Positions 9,950 to 18,926 of a DNA stretch of 64,000 nucleotides are shown here, one piece after another. Position 1 is the first letter of the stretch; every line of letters begins with the position of its first letter. The stretch covers positions 52,896 to 116,895 of the forward strand of contig JAJZVN010000006.1 of the NCBI GenBank assembly GCA_021845685.1, in the 5' to 3' direction. Source of the stretch: a bacterium. GTDB lineage: Bacteria > SZUA-79 > Acidulodesulfobacterales > Acidulodesulfobacteraceae. The translations under genes were made by a program, and so were the position numbers. Under the pieces are notes generated by a model. It made no database searches and was not told the DNA's origin. It saw nothing but the letters and a program-made list of their open reading frames with translations.

Positions 9950-10142
9950 ACCTAACTTTTCTATGAATTTTATACAGGACATTATAACTATGCGATATTA
10001 TTATGCTGCTTATTTTATAAAATAGATAATGTCCTGTATATTGATATACAGGACATACAGGACAAATAAAAATAATATAAAAATATTTAATAAAAATAGG
10101 AAGTTCAAATGTCCTGCATAAAAAATAAGGAAAAGTTAGGTA
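9950..10142. mobile_element. MITE-like palindromic unit
   Basis: Terminal inverted repeats ACCTAACTTTTC and GAAAAGTTAGGT bound 193 bases. Just inside, ATACAGGACATT faces AATGTCCTGCAT, and further TACAGGACA copies sit in the middle. No protein is encoded; the only long frame is low-complexity. The sequence TTACCTAACTTTGATA at about 57826 resembles one terminus. Mobility is inferred. Confidence 0.55.
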
Positions 10143-10234
10143 AATATAATAGTAATGCTGAAAAAACATAATTTGCTAATTTTATTTGTAAAAATATAAT
10201 AATAATTATTATAATTAAATATTATTAATTTATT

Positions 10235-11770
10235 TTATCTGTTAAATCTTCTGTTTTTAATCAATATTGCAGCTATTAATCCAATTATGCATAAATATGC
10301 CGCGATGACAAAAACATCTCCAAATGAACTAATCTCTGAATATAAATATATTATATTGTCAAAAAATTTAATTGTATAGGTTGGAAAATTATTGTATCTG
10401 AAATAAGAAGGCGCATTTTTTATTAAATCACTATGCAGAAAATTCATAATAGATTGCACTGAAGACGAATTTTGACTAATATCTCTTGCAAATTGATTCA
10501 TATGATATATTTGACGCGCAACAAGTTCATATCCTATTCCTGCTATACCGAACGATGCACCAACTTGAAACAGTACATTGTATAGAGCAGAGGCTTCAGG
10601 TATTAAATCCCAGCTGACAGAGTTTATTACGGTGCTCATAACGGGAGCATTTATCAAACCTATACCTATACCTCTTAAAACTTGATTCCACGCTATAAAA
10701 TTCATACTAGTATTTAAAGACAAATTCCCTAAAGCTAAATTAGAATAGCCTAAAACAATCATTCCTGCCATCAGAAGATACTTCGGTCCTATTTTGTCAG
10801 AGATAGTTCCTGCAATAGGAGATACTACAGCGACAGACAAAGCTAACGGTATCATTAAAATACCGGCATGCATTGCGTTATAGCTTAATATATTTTCGAT
10901 AAAAAGAGGCAGTATAAACATAGAACTGAATATTGCAGCAGAACGAACCATGCTGACGATGTTCCCCATTACAAAATTGTAATTTTTAAATATTCTAAAA
11001 TCTATAATTGGCGACTTAGTAAATATTTCATTAATAAAAAACAACAAAAGAGAGAAAAAGCTTATAATTTCAAAAATTATAATTATGCGGGAATTCCATT
11101 CCAATATTTGTCCTTCATTTAAGACATACAGCAGAGTTCCAAGAAATATTCCGATGAATATAAATCCGATATAATCAAATTTATGCATATATTTTTTTAC
11201 AGGTATGTCATTATCTAGAATAGCGATAGTTAATATCAATAAAATAAATCCTACTGGAATATTTATATAAAATATCATTCTCCAGTCGACATAATCAACA
11301 AAATAGCCGCCTAATAAAGGTCCTGCGGCAGGAGCCATCATAATTCCTATTGTCCAAACCCCCATAGCCATACCTCTTTCTTTAGGTTCAAAATACTTTG
11401 CAAGAAGATTTAGAGAAATAGGTATGAGTCCTGCACCTCCTATTGCCTGAATTATTCTAAAAAGAACTAAAAATTTAAAAGAAGGAGCCATGCCGCAAAG
11501 AGCGGAGCCGATGAGAAAAAATAAAATAGAAACTATAAACGGTATTTTTAATCCATATTTTTTACTAGTATAAGTAGTAAGAAGAATGACGATAGAATAT
11601 GTTATCGTATAAGCTATCATTACCCATTCAATGTTAGTTGCGTTTTCTCCGTAATGAGACATCATTTTCGGCAGAGCAACCGTAACTATATTAATATCTA
11701 AAATTGCCATAAAAGAAGCAACTACCGATATTATTAAAATATACCATTTGTAATGTTTGCCTTTGCGCAT
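10235..11770 (-). CDS. MFS drug exporter, DHA2 (EmrB/QacA) family
   Basis: The 511-residue inner-membrane protein has about 14 hydrophobic segments. The DHA2 signature is clear: LDINIVTVALPKM in helix 1, and GPLLGGYFVDYVDWRMIFYI followed by NIPVGF. Members expel hydrophobic drugs with proton motive force, often through EmrA and TolC. No EmrA gene is adjacent, so it may act alone or with the TolC-like protein at 3768. Confidence 0.92.
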   Translation of the reverse strand: MRKGKHYKWYILIISVVASFMAILDINIVTVALPKMMSHYGENATNIEWVMIAYTITYSIVILLTTYTSKKYGLKIPFIVSILFFLIGSALCGMAPSFKFLVLFRIIQAIGGAGLIPISLNLLAKYFEPKERGMAMGVWTIGIMMAPAAGPLLGGYFVDYVDWRMIFYINIPVGFILLILTIAILDNDIPVKKYMHKFDYIGFIFIGIFLGTLLYVLNEGQILEWNSRIIIIFEIISFFSLLLFFINEIFTKSPIIDFRIFKNYNFVMGNIVSMVRSAAIFSSMFILPLFIENILSYNAMHAGILMIPLALSVAVVSPIAGTISDKIGPKYLLMAGMIVLGYSNLALGNLSLNTSMNFIAWNQVLRGIGIGLINAPVMSTVINSVSWDLIPEASALYNVLFQVGASFGIAGIGYELVARQIYHMNQFARDISQNSSSVQSIMNFLHSDLIKNAPSYFRYNNFPTYTIKFFDNIIYLYSEISSFGDVFVIAAYLCIIGLIAAILIKNRRFNR

Positions 11771-11994
11771 TAATATTAATTTTTATTAAATTATTGACGA
11801 CTGTATATTCCGCATCCAACTAAACAGAGTTTAGTTTTTAATTAGACACCCATTACGGAAATTATCTGACGCCATTTTGCAATTAATTTGCAATTAATTT
11901 GATATTTGTTTAATAAAAAATCGTTATATTTTTTTAGTATAATATAAATTTTATTAAAGCAATATTAAACTCAACTATAACAATTTAAACTTCT

Positions 11995-13167
11995 CTAAAC
12001 TTCGGCATTTATTGTATTTTTTGTTTCTATTATTTCATCTATACCGTTTAAAAAGGCATTAAAACAATCCGGGTCAAAAGCTTCTTTGGGTTTCATTTCA
12101 TCTTTCATAATTTTAATAGTTTCATCTATAGTAAAAGCAGGTTTATATATTCTTTTACTAACTAAGGCATCAAAAACATCGGCAATTTTAGTTATTCTTC
12201 CTTCAAGAGGAATATCTTCACCCTTTAGTCCTTTAGGATATCCTGTTCCGTTAAAATTTTCATGATGCGATAAAGATATTACGGCTCCGTTTTTTAATGT
12301 TTGAGATTCAGAATTATTTAATATATTATATCCTTTTTCGCAGTGAGATTTCATAATTTCAAATTCATCCCTTGTAAGTTTTCCTGGCTTTAAGAGGATA
12401 TTATCGGGTATTCCGACCTTTCCTATATCGTGCATCGGAGCTGCATGAAGCAGCTGTTCCTGATACATTGCATCCATACCGAGATTTGAAGCTATCACTT
12501 TTGCAAAATTAGACATCCTTAAAATATGCTTGCCCGTATCCTCGTCTTTGTATTCCGCAATAGTTACAAGTTGATTAAAAGACGCCTGTTCTATTTTATA
12601 TATGTCATCCGTAGATTTTTTATAATAAGATTCTATGGCAAGCGTTATATCTATAGTGATTATTTTTTGAACGGAATTTATGATGTTTAAAGCTTGCGTT
12701 AAATCAATCCCGTTTTTTTCGCAGCATTTTAGAATGTGCTGAGACATTAAGTAATTATAATAACCGTAGCTTCCGATATAAATAGACGGAGAGATATTAA
12801 AAGTGTCGTGTGTAAATCCGATAGCTATTCTGTTTTTAAAATAATTTTCATCGTAGCTTAAACTGAACAAAGATTTTATATATTCTGTTTGGGTTATTTT
12901 TAATCTTTCTAAAAGACGGTCTTTTGAAAGTATAATATTTTTAGTATCCTCTATTAACAGCAAATAGTCGTAAAAAGAATTTGCTATGTTTTGAGCAGTT
13001 TCTTTCATACACGAGCTTATTTTAGATATATTATTTATGTCTGATTGGGTAAAATTTGCGAGCTTAAACATTAAATCTCTGTGATTTTGGGAAAAAAGAT
13101 TAACGATGCCTGTAATTCCTTTAGCCGACATATCGTTTTTTTGTAGTATCTCAGTAAATCTATCCAT
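11995..13167 (-). CDS. globin-coupled HD-GYP phosphodiesterase
   Basis: A 390-residue protein with two domains. Residues 1-165 look like a protoglobin sensor, with the likely haem-binding His120 in IAIGFTHDTFNISPSIYIG. Residues 200-375 form an HD-GYP domain with HDIGK (246-250) and HHENFNGTGYP (301-311). HD-GYP enzymes hydrolyse cyclic di-GMP, and the globin would gate this by oxygen or another gas. A purine-rich AAAGGAG site precedes the start. The sensor call rests on pattern, not alignment. Confidence 0.85.
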   Translation of the reverse strand: MDRFTEILQKNDMSAKGITGIVNLFSQNHRDLMFKLANFTQSDINNISKISSCMKETAQNIANSFYDYLLLIEDTKNIILSKDRLLERLKITQTEYIKSLFSLSYDENYFKNRIAIGFTHDTFNISPSIYIGSYGYYNYLMSQHILKCCEKNGIDLTQALNIINSVQKIITIDITLAIESYYKKSTDDIYKIEQASFNQLVTIAEYKDEDTGKHILRMSNFAKVIASNLGMDAMYQEQLLHAAPMHDIGKVGIPDNILLKPGKLTRDEFEIMKSHCEKGYNILNNSESQTLKNGAVISLSHHENFNGTGYPKGLKGEDIPLEGRITKIADVFDALVSKRIYKPAFTIDETIKIMKDEMKPKEAFDPDCFNAFLNGIDEIIETKNTINAEV

Positions 13168-13275
13168 TTTTTAACTCCTTTACTATATTGCTCTTCAAAA
13201 AAAATTTATTCAAAAAACTCATACTATAAGCTGTAAATGTTATTAAAACTGACCCCGCCCAAAAAAAAAGAAAAT

Positions 13276-13806
13276 TTATTCAAAAAACTCCGCCAGACTA
13301 TTTATCTTATTAACAGTCTCCGGCAACGTTTCATCTTTATATCCTCTATTAAGCCAATACGCCTTACAATCAGGACAATTTAAATTTATATGATGAATAA
13401 CCGCATTATAATCGTCAATAAAGTATTTAATACCCAAATCTTTAATAACGATATGTTTATCTCCGGGTTCGGCATAATATACGGGAATATCTTTATCAAA
13501 TATTTTTAATAGATTGGCTTTCCGTTTATGCAATATCTCTATGGGACTTGACGTTATAAAACATTTAATGTTATTAATGTAATGCTTTAAATTTCTGACT
13601 TCGTCAAAAATATCCATATCGGAAAAATCTATTTTTGAATTAATTAAGGATATCTGTTCTTGCGTTATTTCGTATCTGTCCGCCATACTATATATTACAG
13701 GATGCTTGATTGAGATATTTAGATTAAGTTTACAGGCTTCCCTTAAGAAAGTTTTCTCGTAATCAAATATTACTCCGTCTAAGTCTAATGCCGTTTGGTT
13801 TAACAT
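13276..13806 (-). CDS. HAD phosphatase, 5'(3')-deoxyribonucleotidase-like
   Basis: A 176-residue protein with HAD motif I ALDLDGVIFDYEKTF, motif II FITSSP and a C-terminal KYFIDDY acidic motif. This layout matches the NT5C-type deoxyribonucleotidase family. It lies about 110 bases downstream of the HD-GYP start region and on the same strand, so it is probably transcribed first. Substrate uncertain. Confidence 0.8.
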   Translation of the reverse strand: MLNQTALDLDGVIFDYEKTFLREACKLNLNISIKHPVIYSMADRYEITQEQISLINSKIDFSDMDIFDEVRNLKHYINNIKCFITSSPIEILHKRKANLLKIFDKDIPVYYAEPGDKHIVIKDLGIKYFIDDYNAVIHHINLNCPDCKAYWLNRGYKDETLPETVNKINSLAEFFE

Positions 13807-14121
13807 TAATTGAATCCCTCCGTTCGCTCCATCAACTGATCATATTTGAAATCCTAAAATTTAATTTATTTTAACATATTTTTTTAAACAAAATAAATTT
13901 TTTTCCTATTATCGGACGGATAATTTTTTAATATCTTTTAAAATTATTCAAGACGGGTGAAACGATAAATCTTAGTAAAGTCATTTCCGCTCAGGCGGGA
14001 AAGTTTAGAAGATAGAATCGCACGCCGTTTCTATTCACGAGACTATAAGCTGAGAGCGAAGCGTTCATCAGAAATTAAAATTTTCTATCGGCAATTTTGA
14101 TATAATATTGGCAAGATTACC
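13807..14121. other. spacer with small palindrome
   Basis: No gene. TTTCCGC/GCGGGAAA at about 13984-14000 forms a short hairpin resembling the REP-like units. TCTATCGGCAATTTTG at about 14085 recurs near 16300, so short repeats are shared between the two spacers. Confidence 0.45.
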
Positions 14122-14299
14122 TTGAATCTCGACTATTTAAATTTATGTTATATTATAATAATATGTTATATAAATAATTAATTTTTAATTAAATATATAA
14201 AATAATTACTTTGAATCTTGACTATTTAAATTTATGTTATATTATAATAATATGTTATATAAATAATTAATTTTTAATTAAATATATAAAATAATTACT
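14122..14299. repeat. 89-bp tandem duplication
   Basis: Two adjacent, almost identical 89-base units (14122-14210 and 14211-14299) start with TTGAATCT(C/T)GACTATTTAAA. They lie just upstream of the small DUF3309 gene and may duplicate promoter DNA. Confidence 0.85.
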
Positions 14300-14380
14300 T
14301 TAATATTTGTAAAAGGTTTTAATGAGGCTGCTTGTCTCACGTTATGTAGTTCTTTTGCAAGCTATAAGGAGAAAAAGCTT

Positions 14381-14539
14381 ATGTTAGGTATTATATTATT
14401 AATCATATTGATTGTACTGCTTCTTGGTGCATTTCCAACCTGGCCGCACAGCAGGGAATGGGGATACGGTCCCAGCGGAATTATAGGCGTAGTTCTGGTG
14501 ATAGTTTTAATTCTTGTTCTGATGCGCATAATAATATAA
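14381..14539 (+). CDS. small membrane protein, DUF3309 family
   Basis: A 52-residue protein with two hydrophobic helices around the centre LGAFPTWPHSREWGYGPSG, the DUF3309 signature. AAGGAG lies 9 bases before ATG 14381. The family is common as a tiny inner-membrane protein of unknown function, often near stress genes. It is the first of three small envelope genes in this stretch. Confidence 0.85.
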   Translation: MLGIILLIILIVLLLGAFPTWPHSREWGYGPSGIIGVVLVIVLILVLMRIII

Positions 14540-14842
14540 ATAAGCTTTGCTCAATCGGCGATATTTATTTTTATTCACTAACAACCTGTACGGTACGATA
14601 AGATTACTTGTTGTAGCGTTTATAAACACTTTTTAGCGGAAGCGGAGAAGATACGGTTAATATTATATACTGCACAATGCTTACATAAAAGTTAATTATT
14701 GCATAGCAGTACAATGGAAACATAAACAAATAATTGAGTTCTATGATGACGCATTTAATTCAATTTGATGCAATGAATGTTGACCCTTTGTTTTGAGAAC
14801 AGTACAGGTATAATATCTTTATATAATTTAGAAGAAGGCTGG
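14540..14842. other. spacer without recognised features
   Basis: About 300 bases, slightly less AT-rich than other spacers. I see no frame with a ribosome site and no convincing hairpin. Confidence 0.5.
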
Positions 14843-15066
14843 ATGAACGCAGGAATTAAAATTATGGCAATTATATTAATAGTGGCAGGTGTTCTGGGGC
14901 TTGCGTACGGTCAATTTAGCTATACTAAGGAGGTCTAGTATGCAAAGTAGGTCCAGTTAAAGTCATAGGTAAGCAAAAGCGAACCGTAAATATTCCGACT
15001 TGGGCCGGTATTGGAGGCATATTAGTTGGAGCATCGCTCCTGTTTTTTACGCGCAATAAGAAATAA
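14843..15066 (+). pseudogene. DUF3185-like small membrane protein, frameshifted
   Basis: The first frame (14843-14938) gives MNAGIKIMAIILIVAGVLGL then AYGQFSYTKEV and stops at TAG. The second half continues in another frame from about 14938 to the TAA at 15064-15066: VGPVKVIGKQKRTVNIP then a glycine-rich helix ending FFTRNKK. Together they match the DUF3185 layout (helix, GxxSYTK, charged strand, second helix). A frameshift near 14936 separates them: mutation, sequencing error or, less likely, programmed shift. Confidence 0.65.
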
Positions 15067-15434
15067 TTCTTGTCTCAGAAACATTTAATAATTAATGCTG
15101 GCATTGACAAAATAACAGCAAACTTATGTGCAGTGCAATAAAATAAATAGAAAAATCTATTAATAAATATTTTCGTTTATGCAAAAGTTTTGCAAGTGAA
15201 ACCGTTAATTCTATTGTTTTCTAAACTAATAATACAAAAATATTGCAAATATTAAAAAAATAAATATTATTATAAACAAAAAAATACAATTTAATGATAA
15301 AATATTAAAATAAAAAAAAGAAAAATAAAACTAAAAATAAACAAATTAGAAGATAACTTAACAAAATTAATCAAATTAACAAATTATGTTTACGATAATT
15401 ATAGTGAACATTATTAATTATACAAGGAGGAAAA
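15067..15434. other. AT-rich spacer
   Basis: Nothing recognisable; runs of A and T increase toward the lipoprotein gene. Confidence 0.5.
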
Positions 15435-15578
15435 ATGAAAAAGATTAAAATAATAATTTTAAGCGGTTTATTAATTACTATGATATCAATGACAAGCGGA
15501 TGCGCCAGTTTTATGGGCGGTCTAGCAGGCGGTGCAGTAGGAGGATATGCTGGAACTAAATTAGCTCAACAACCATAA
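15435..15578 (+). CDS. small glycine-zipper lipoprotein
   Basis: A 47-residue protein with a lipoprotein signal (MTSGC, lipidated Cys23) and then FMGGLAGGAVGGYAGTKL, a glycine zipper. AAGGAGG lies just before ATG 15435. Such short envelope lipoproteins are widespread stress-associated proteins; the exact role is unknown. Confidence 0.8.
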   Translation: MKKIKIIILSGLLITMISMTSGCASFMGGLAGGAVGGYAGTKLAQQP

Positions 15579-15713
15579 ACAATTCAAACGCATTTGTTTT
15601 GCAATAAGGGGTAATTATATTATGCAATAAACACAAACACCAACGGTTTAATCATTAACCTGTTCAACTAAATAATATATTATCTAAAAAATAAATATTA
15701 AATTATTAAAAAA

Positions 15714-16151
15714 ATGATATCCGATTTTGAAATTAATACATTAAAAAAGACTAATTTTATTGACATTACAAATGAGGTTATAAATTCCATAAAGTCGGGT
15801 TTTGCTAAGCTGGACACCGGCAATAAAGAAATTTTTTCAAGCGGACTCTGTTTGATTTATATTCCGCACACTACGGCGGGGATAATAATAAACGAAAACG
15901 CCGATCCCGATGTTGCTTTAGATATACAAAACTTTTTAAATGGTATTATACCGGCAGGCATTAAATTTAACCATGCGGAAGGGAATTCAGACGCTCATAT
16001 AAAATCTTCAATAATCGGCAACTCTCGAATTGTTCCTGTTTTAAATGGGAAACTTCTTCTCGGCAGATGGGAAGGTATTTTTTTATGTGAATTTGACGGT
16101 CCCAGAACCAGAAAGGTTATAATTGTTATAATTGCGTCAATCTCCTTTTAA
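15714..16151 (+). CDS. YjbQ/UPF0047 family protein
   Basis: A 145-residue protein with the family core IPHTTAGIIINENADPDV, then HAEGNSDAHIKSSIIGNS and GRWEGIFLCEFDGPRTRKV. The His/Asp/His pattern marks the putative active site; one characterised relative has weak thiamine-phosphate synthase activity. No strong ribosome site is visible. It is the last chromosomal gene before the attachment site. Confidence 0.93.
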   Translation: MISDFEINTLKKTNFIDITNEVINSIKSGFAKLDTGNKEIFSSGLCLIYIPHTTAGIIINENADPDVALDIQNFLNGIIPAGIKFNHAEGNSDAHIKSSIIGNSRIVPVLNGKLLLGRWEGIFLCEFDGPRTRKVIIVIIASISF

Positions 16152-16221
16152 TTAATTATAATTTAATTATACAGGATTGACACAGAATTTTGAACGGTCC
16201 CAAATAAAAATATATATGTTG

Positions 16222-16286
16222 CAACTTTTAATTTGTCTATTGAATTTAACTTTTAATTTGTCATAATATCCAGTTTATTATTATTT
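16222..16286 (-). repeat. IS-end-like repeat, copy 2
   Basis: Inverted copy of 6343-6407, again with two GACAAATTAAAAGTT units (here on the minus strand). The two copies face each other across about 9.8 kb. It ends 68 bases before the first attachment core. Confidence 0.55.
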
Positions 16287-16353
16287 GTTCCAATAATCTC
16301 TATCGGCAATTTTGGGATATTGCTTGGAAGTGCTTATTTACAGCGTCTTTGAG

Positions 16354-16398
16354 TGGTGGGCTGTCCCGGGATCGAACCGGGGACCTACTGATTAAGAG
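16354..16398 (-). other. attachment site core 1: 3' part of tRNA-Lys(CUU)
   Basis: On the minus strand these 45 bases read from the anticodon loop CTCTTAA through the variable loop, a paired T arm (CCCGG/CCGGG around TTCGATC) and the acceptor strand to CCA. No 5' half of a tRNA lies to the right, so this is not an intact gene. It is the left boundary of the array. Confidence 0.9.
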
Positions 16399-16518
16399 AT
16401 AATTTAATTAACTTTAGTTAAACATAGCAATAACAAGCAACGGCAGACAGACGCTTACTTTTCGGACTTTTATATTTTATCTTAAATTAACCTATTTATT
16501 ACCGTTTTTTAAAAAAAA

Positions 16519-16537
16519 CTTTACCGATTCTTTACCG
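16519..16537 (+). promoter_or_regulatory. putative left arm site of element 1
   Basis: CTTTACCG occurs twice, 11 bases apart. The same pair (second copy CTTTACCA) lies in the 3' end of this element's integrase gene at 25708-25726. It starts 121 bases from the core end, the same distance as in element 2. An arm-type integrase site is inferred. Confidence 0.6.
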
Positions 16538-16676
16538 CAGAAAATAGTTTATTGCGGTGTATTCTTGAGTGCCGAAACAGTTTCGCCACTCAAGAAATCA
16601 AATAATCTTTTAAATATTTTAAAAAGATGTGGTATAATATTTGTAAAAACAATTGCTTATTTAAAAGAGGTTTAAA

Positions 16677-17003
16677 ATGACGGCGCAGGAAACTTTAAAA
16701 GAAAATGCTTTAAGAAAGATTATACAGGAATTAATAATCCCGGACTTAAATAAAATTAGAACCGATATGTCTATCATCAGCGAGAGAATAAATAACCTTG
16801 ATACAAAAATTGACGGATTAGATAAAAGGGTCGAGTCGTTCAGGAACGAATTTAAATCGGAACTATCACATCTTGACGGAAAAATAGATTCTTTAGACGA
16901 TAAAATCGAAATCAGGTTAAATTCTTTAGACGAAAAGATTAACTTAATGAATAAATTTAACGAAAAATTATTTGAAGCCGTATTCCATAAAGAAATAAAA
17001 TAA
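16677..17003 (+). CDS. coiled-coil protein of unknown function
   Basis: A 108-residue protein made of heptad-like repeats (NNLDTKIDGLDKRVES, LDGKIDSLDDKIE), a long coiled coil of the Bdr-like kind. AAAGAGG lies 9 bases before ATG 16677. There is no signal peptide or membrane segment. Such proteins often accompany toxin-antitoxin loci on mobile elements. Cargo gene; function unknown. Confidence 0.65.
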   Translation: MTAQETLKENALRKIIQELIIPDLNKIRTDMSIISERINNLDTKIDGLDKRVESFRNEFKSELSHLDGKIDSLDDKIEIRLNSLDEKINLMNKFNEKLFEAVFHKEIK

Positions 17004-17075
17004 ATATCCCCACAATAATATACTTTTCTTTTGGTATTAAATAAAAATAACAGGGCTTTTCGTGTATCTTTTGGT

Positions 17076-17339
17076 TTATCTAAATAGCTGGGAATGTGTT
17101 CCTATATCGATAAGTCTTAATTCGTCGTCCAATACTTGATATATTAGCAGAAGGTCATTTTTTATATGGCATTCCCGACAATGATTAAAATCGCCGGTTA
17201 ATCTATGGTCTTTAAATTTGGGTTCTAAGGGTTTTTGATTTAACAGATTTCCTATGATAATCCTTATTACTTCTTTATCGGAAGCCGTTATTCTTGTTTT
17301 ATAATGTTTTTTAAAAACTTTTGTTTGATAAACTTTCAA
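17076..17339 (-). CDS. RelE/YafQ-family mRNA interferase toxin
   Basis: An 87-residue protein with the YafQ pattern: DHRLTGDFNHCRECHIKNDL then LLIYQ and a final GTHSQLF. The His, His, Asp and terminal His-x-x-x-Phe positions match the catalytic set of YafQ, which cuts mRNA on the ribosome. Its start overlaps the antitoxin stop by 4 bases, so it is translated after the antitoxin. It probably stabilises the element. Confidence 0.9.
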   Translation of the reverse strand: MKVYQTKVFKKHYKTRITASDKEVIRIIIGNLLNQKPLEPKFKDHRLTGDFNHCRECHIKNDLLLIYQVLDDELRLIDIGTHSQLFR

Positions 17340-17620
17340 GAGTTCAACTCTTTCATTATGTCGTTTATATTATCCCCGCAATAAATCAAATCTCCGCTAT
17401 CCGCTTCTCTGATAGCCTTCATCGTTTCTTTATTGGGTATTTCAAGCTCGAACGGAAGTTTTTTATCCATAACTACTTTTGCAAGGAATATGTTAATCCC
17501 GTCGCTTAAGGTAAGATTATATTTCTTAAAAAAATCTTTTGCGAAATCCCTGTTTTTCTTATTAAGTTTTATGCTCGTGGATATTCTTTTTTCGCTTGAT
17601 TTTACCGTTAGTGTTTTCAT
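17336..17620 (-). CDS. RelB/DinJ-type antitoxin
   Basis: A 94-residue partner of the YafQ-like toxin. The N-terminal part (STSIKLNKKNRDFAKDFF then NLTLSDGINIFL) is a ribbon-helix-helix DNA-binding domain as in DinJ, and the charged C-terminal part should wrap the toxin. AAGAGG lies before the ATG. It likely represses its own promoter. Confidence 0.88.
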   Translation of the reverse strand: MKTLTVKSSEKRISTSIKLNKKNRDFAKDFFKKYNLTLSDGINIFLAKVVMDKKLPFELEIPNKETMKAIREADSGDLIYCGDNINDIMKELNS

Positions 17621-17651
17621 AATTAATATACCTCTTTACATGTTTTTTATT

Positions 17652-17680
17652 ATTATAACACTAAGGTATTACTAAAGCAA
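17652..17680 (-). promoter_or_regulatory. promoter of the toxin-antitoxin operon
   Basis: On the minus strand TTGCTT (17675-17680) and TATAAT (17652-17657) are separated by 17 bases. The spacer contains TAATACCTTAGTG, a candidate antitoxin operator. Confidence 0.6.
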
Positions 17681-17926
17681 ATATTTTTTATGATAAAAAT
17701 CTTGACTAAATCTTTAATAACTTTTCGGCGCCGACGGGCTAAATCTTTTTTAATTTTAAAAAAACAAGTGAACTGCGGCGGTTCACCAACAAAGGCGCTT
17801 GAAATCTCGAAACTCGATAAAAATCAGGATACAGGACATATTTTTAAAAATAAATCCCTTCTAATTTGCATTTTAAGCCTCGTAAAAAGAAATTAGGGTA
17901 TAAATAAATATGTATAGGATAGAATA

Positions 17927-17962
17927 AAGCCGGTTGCCTTAATGGCAAGCACGGCTTTTTTT
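17927..17962. terminator. rho-independent terminator
   Basis: AAGCCG and CGGCTT form a stem, with TTGCC/GGCAA extending it around the loop TTAAT, and seven T follow. It lies downstream of the repressor gene (minus) and in the gap before it (plus). The gap 17621-17994 holds no supported gene. Confidence 0.75.
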
Positions 17963-17994
17963 ACGGTAAATATGATTTGTCCGGAAAGCAGATT

Positions 17995-18363
17995 TTAATC
18001 TTTAACTTTAGAAAGCTCGTAAATAAAATTTAATGCGGAATTGAGCGCAAGGATTAACTTTTTATTTTTTGTTTCATATATTTTTTTAATAATCAACTGA
18101 TTTTTTTCCAATTCATATTCAATGTTTTTATTTTTTTTGGATACTTCTAATAACTCGTTGATATCTAAATTAAAAATTTCCGAAATTTTTAATATAATAT
18201 CTATGGGCATTTCATTAGTCCCTTCTTCATATCTTCGGTAAGTCTGAAAGCTAATTTCTAAATCTTTAGCTATTTGCATTTGAGATAATCTTAAGTTTAA
18301 TCTTTCAGCTTTTATCTTCCTGCCTAAATCAATATAAACGGACATATCCTTTTCTTTTTTCAT
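17995..18363 (-). CDS. XRE-family repressor of element 1
   Basis: The 122-residue protein has an N-terminal Cro/CI-type HTH (SQMQIAKDLEISFQTYRRYE) and a helical C-terminal part for dimerisation. It is transcribed away from the xis-like and replication genes, with operator-like palindromes in between, the classical place of an element's master repressor. Element 2 has the same arrangement at 32058. Confidence 0.85.
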   Translation of the reverse strand: MKKEKDMSVYIDLGRKIKAERLNLRLSQMQIAKDLEISFQTYRRYEEGTNEMPIDIILKISEIFNLDINELLEVSKKNKNIEYELEKNQLIIKKIYETKNKKLILALNSALNFIYELSKVKD

Positions 18364-18686
18364 AAGATTCCCCTGTTAATTTAATTATCTTAACATTTTT
18401 TATTAAGGTTATCAATTTTGGTTAATATCCGCAAAAATGGGATAAAAAAAGATAAATAATCGGAATACTCGGAATGGCTTATTATCAATAATGGTAATGT
18501 ATATATACCATAAAAGATAATTTAAAAAATAAGGTTTACAACTGTATGTTGCAATTATAACTTATAATATACGACAATTTGTCGTATATATTTTTTTACT
18601 TGACATTGTTATCTAATTTGGTATATATTTTTGTTATTATCATTTATTTAGTATTTTTAAAATAAAATTAATAGGAGAGTTTAAAA
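18364..18686. promoter_or_regulatory. divergent control region of element 1
   Basis: A 23-base perfect palindrome (18567-18589, centre ATACGACAATTTGTCGTAT) lies just upstream of a plus-strand promoter: TTGACA at 18600-18605 and TATATT at 18624-18629, spaced 18. At 18460-18477 TCGGAATACTCGGAATGG is an inverted version of a motif at the left end of element 2 (25887-25910). The palindrome is the likely operator of the XRE repressor. Confidence 0.65.
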
Positions 18687-18926
18687 ATGAATGAGCAGAA
18701 ATTAATATTTAAGTCTATGCCTGAAGCCGAGTATATAAATTTATCTGAATTGGCAATTTATCTGCATATTGGCAGAAGTAAGCTTTATGCAATGGTCAAG
18801 AATAATGAAATACCCTCATATCGCATAGGTAAAAGACTTATTTTTAAAATATCGGAAGTTAAGGAATTTGTAAATTCAAATAAGACTTCAAACAAAAACC
18901 GTATCAATAGTGATGAAAATGAATAA
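18687..18926 (+). CDS. MerR/excisionase-type HTH protein
   Basis: A 79-residue HTH_17 protein: LSELAIYLHIGRSKLYAMVK then IPSYRIGKRLIFKISEV. AGGAGAG precedes the start. It is the first gene after the control region and overlaps the next gene, so it may be a regulator or recombination directionality factor. A second such protein sits next to the integrase. Confidence 0.8.
   Translation: MNEQKLIFKSMPEAEYINLSELAIYLHIGRSKLYAMVKNNEIPSYRIGKRLIFKISEVKEFVNSNKTSNKNRINSDENE

Noticed and set aside
17690..17896. 68-codon frame upstream of the repressor of element 1
   Set aside because: No ribosome site, odd composition, and it lies in a control/terminator region.
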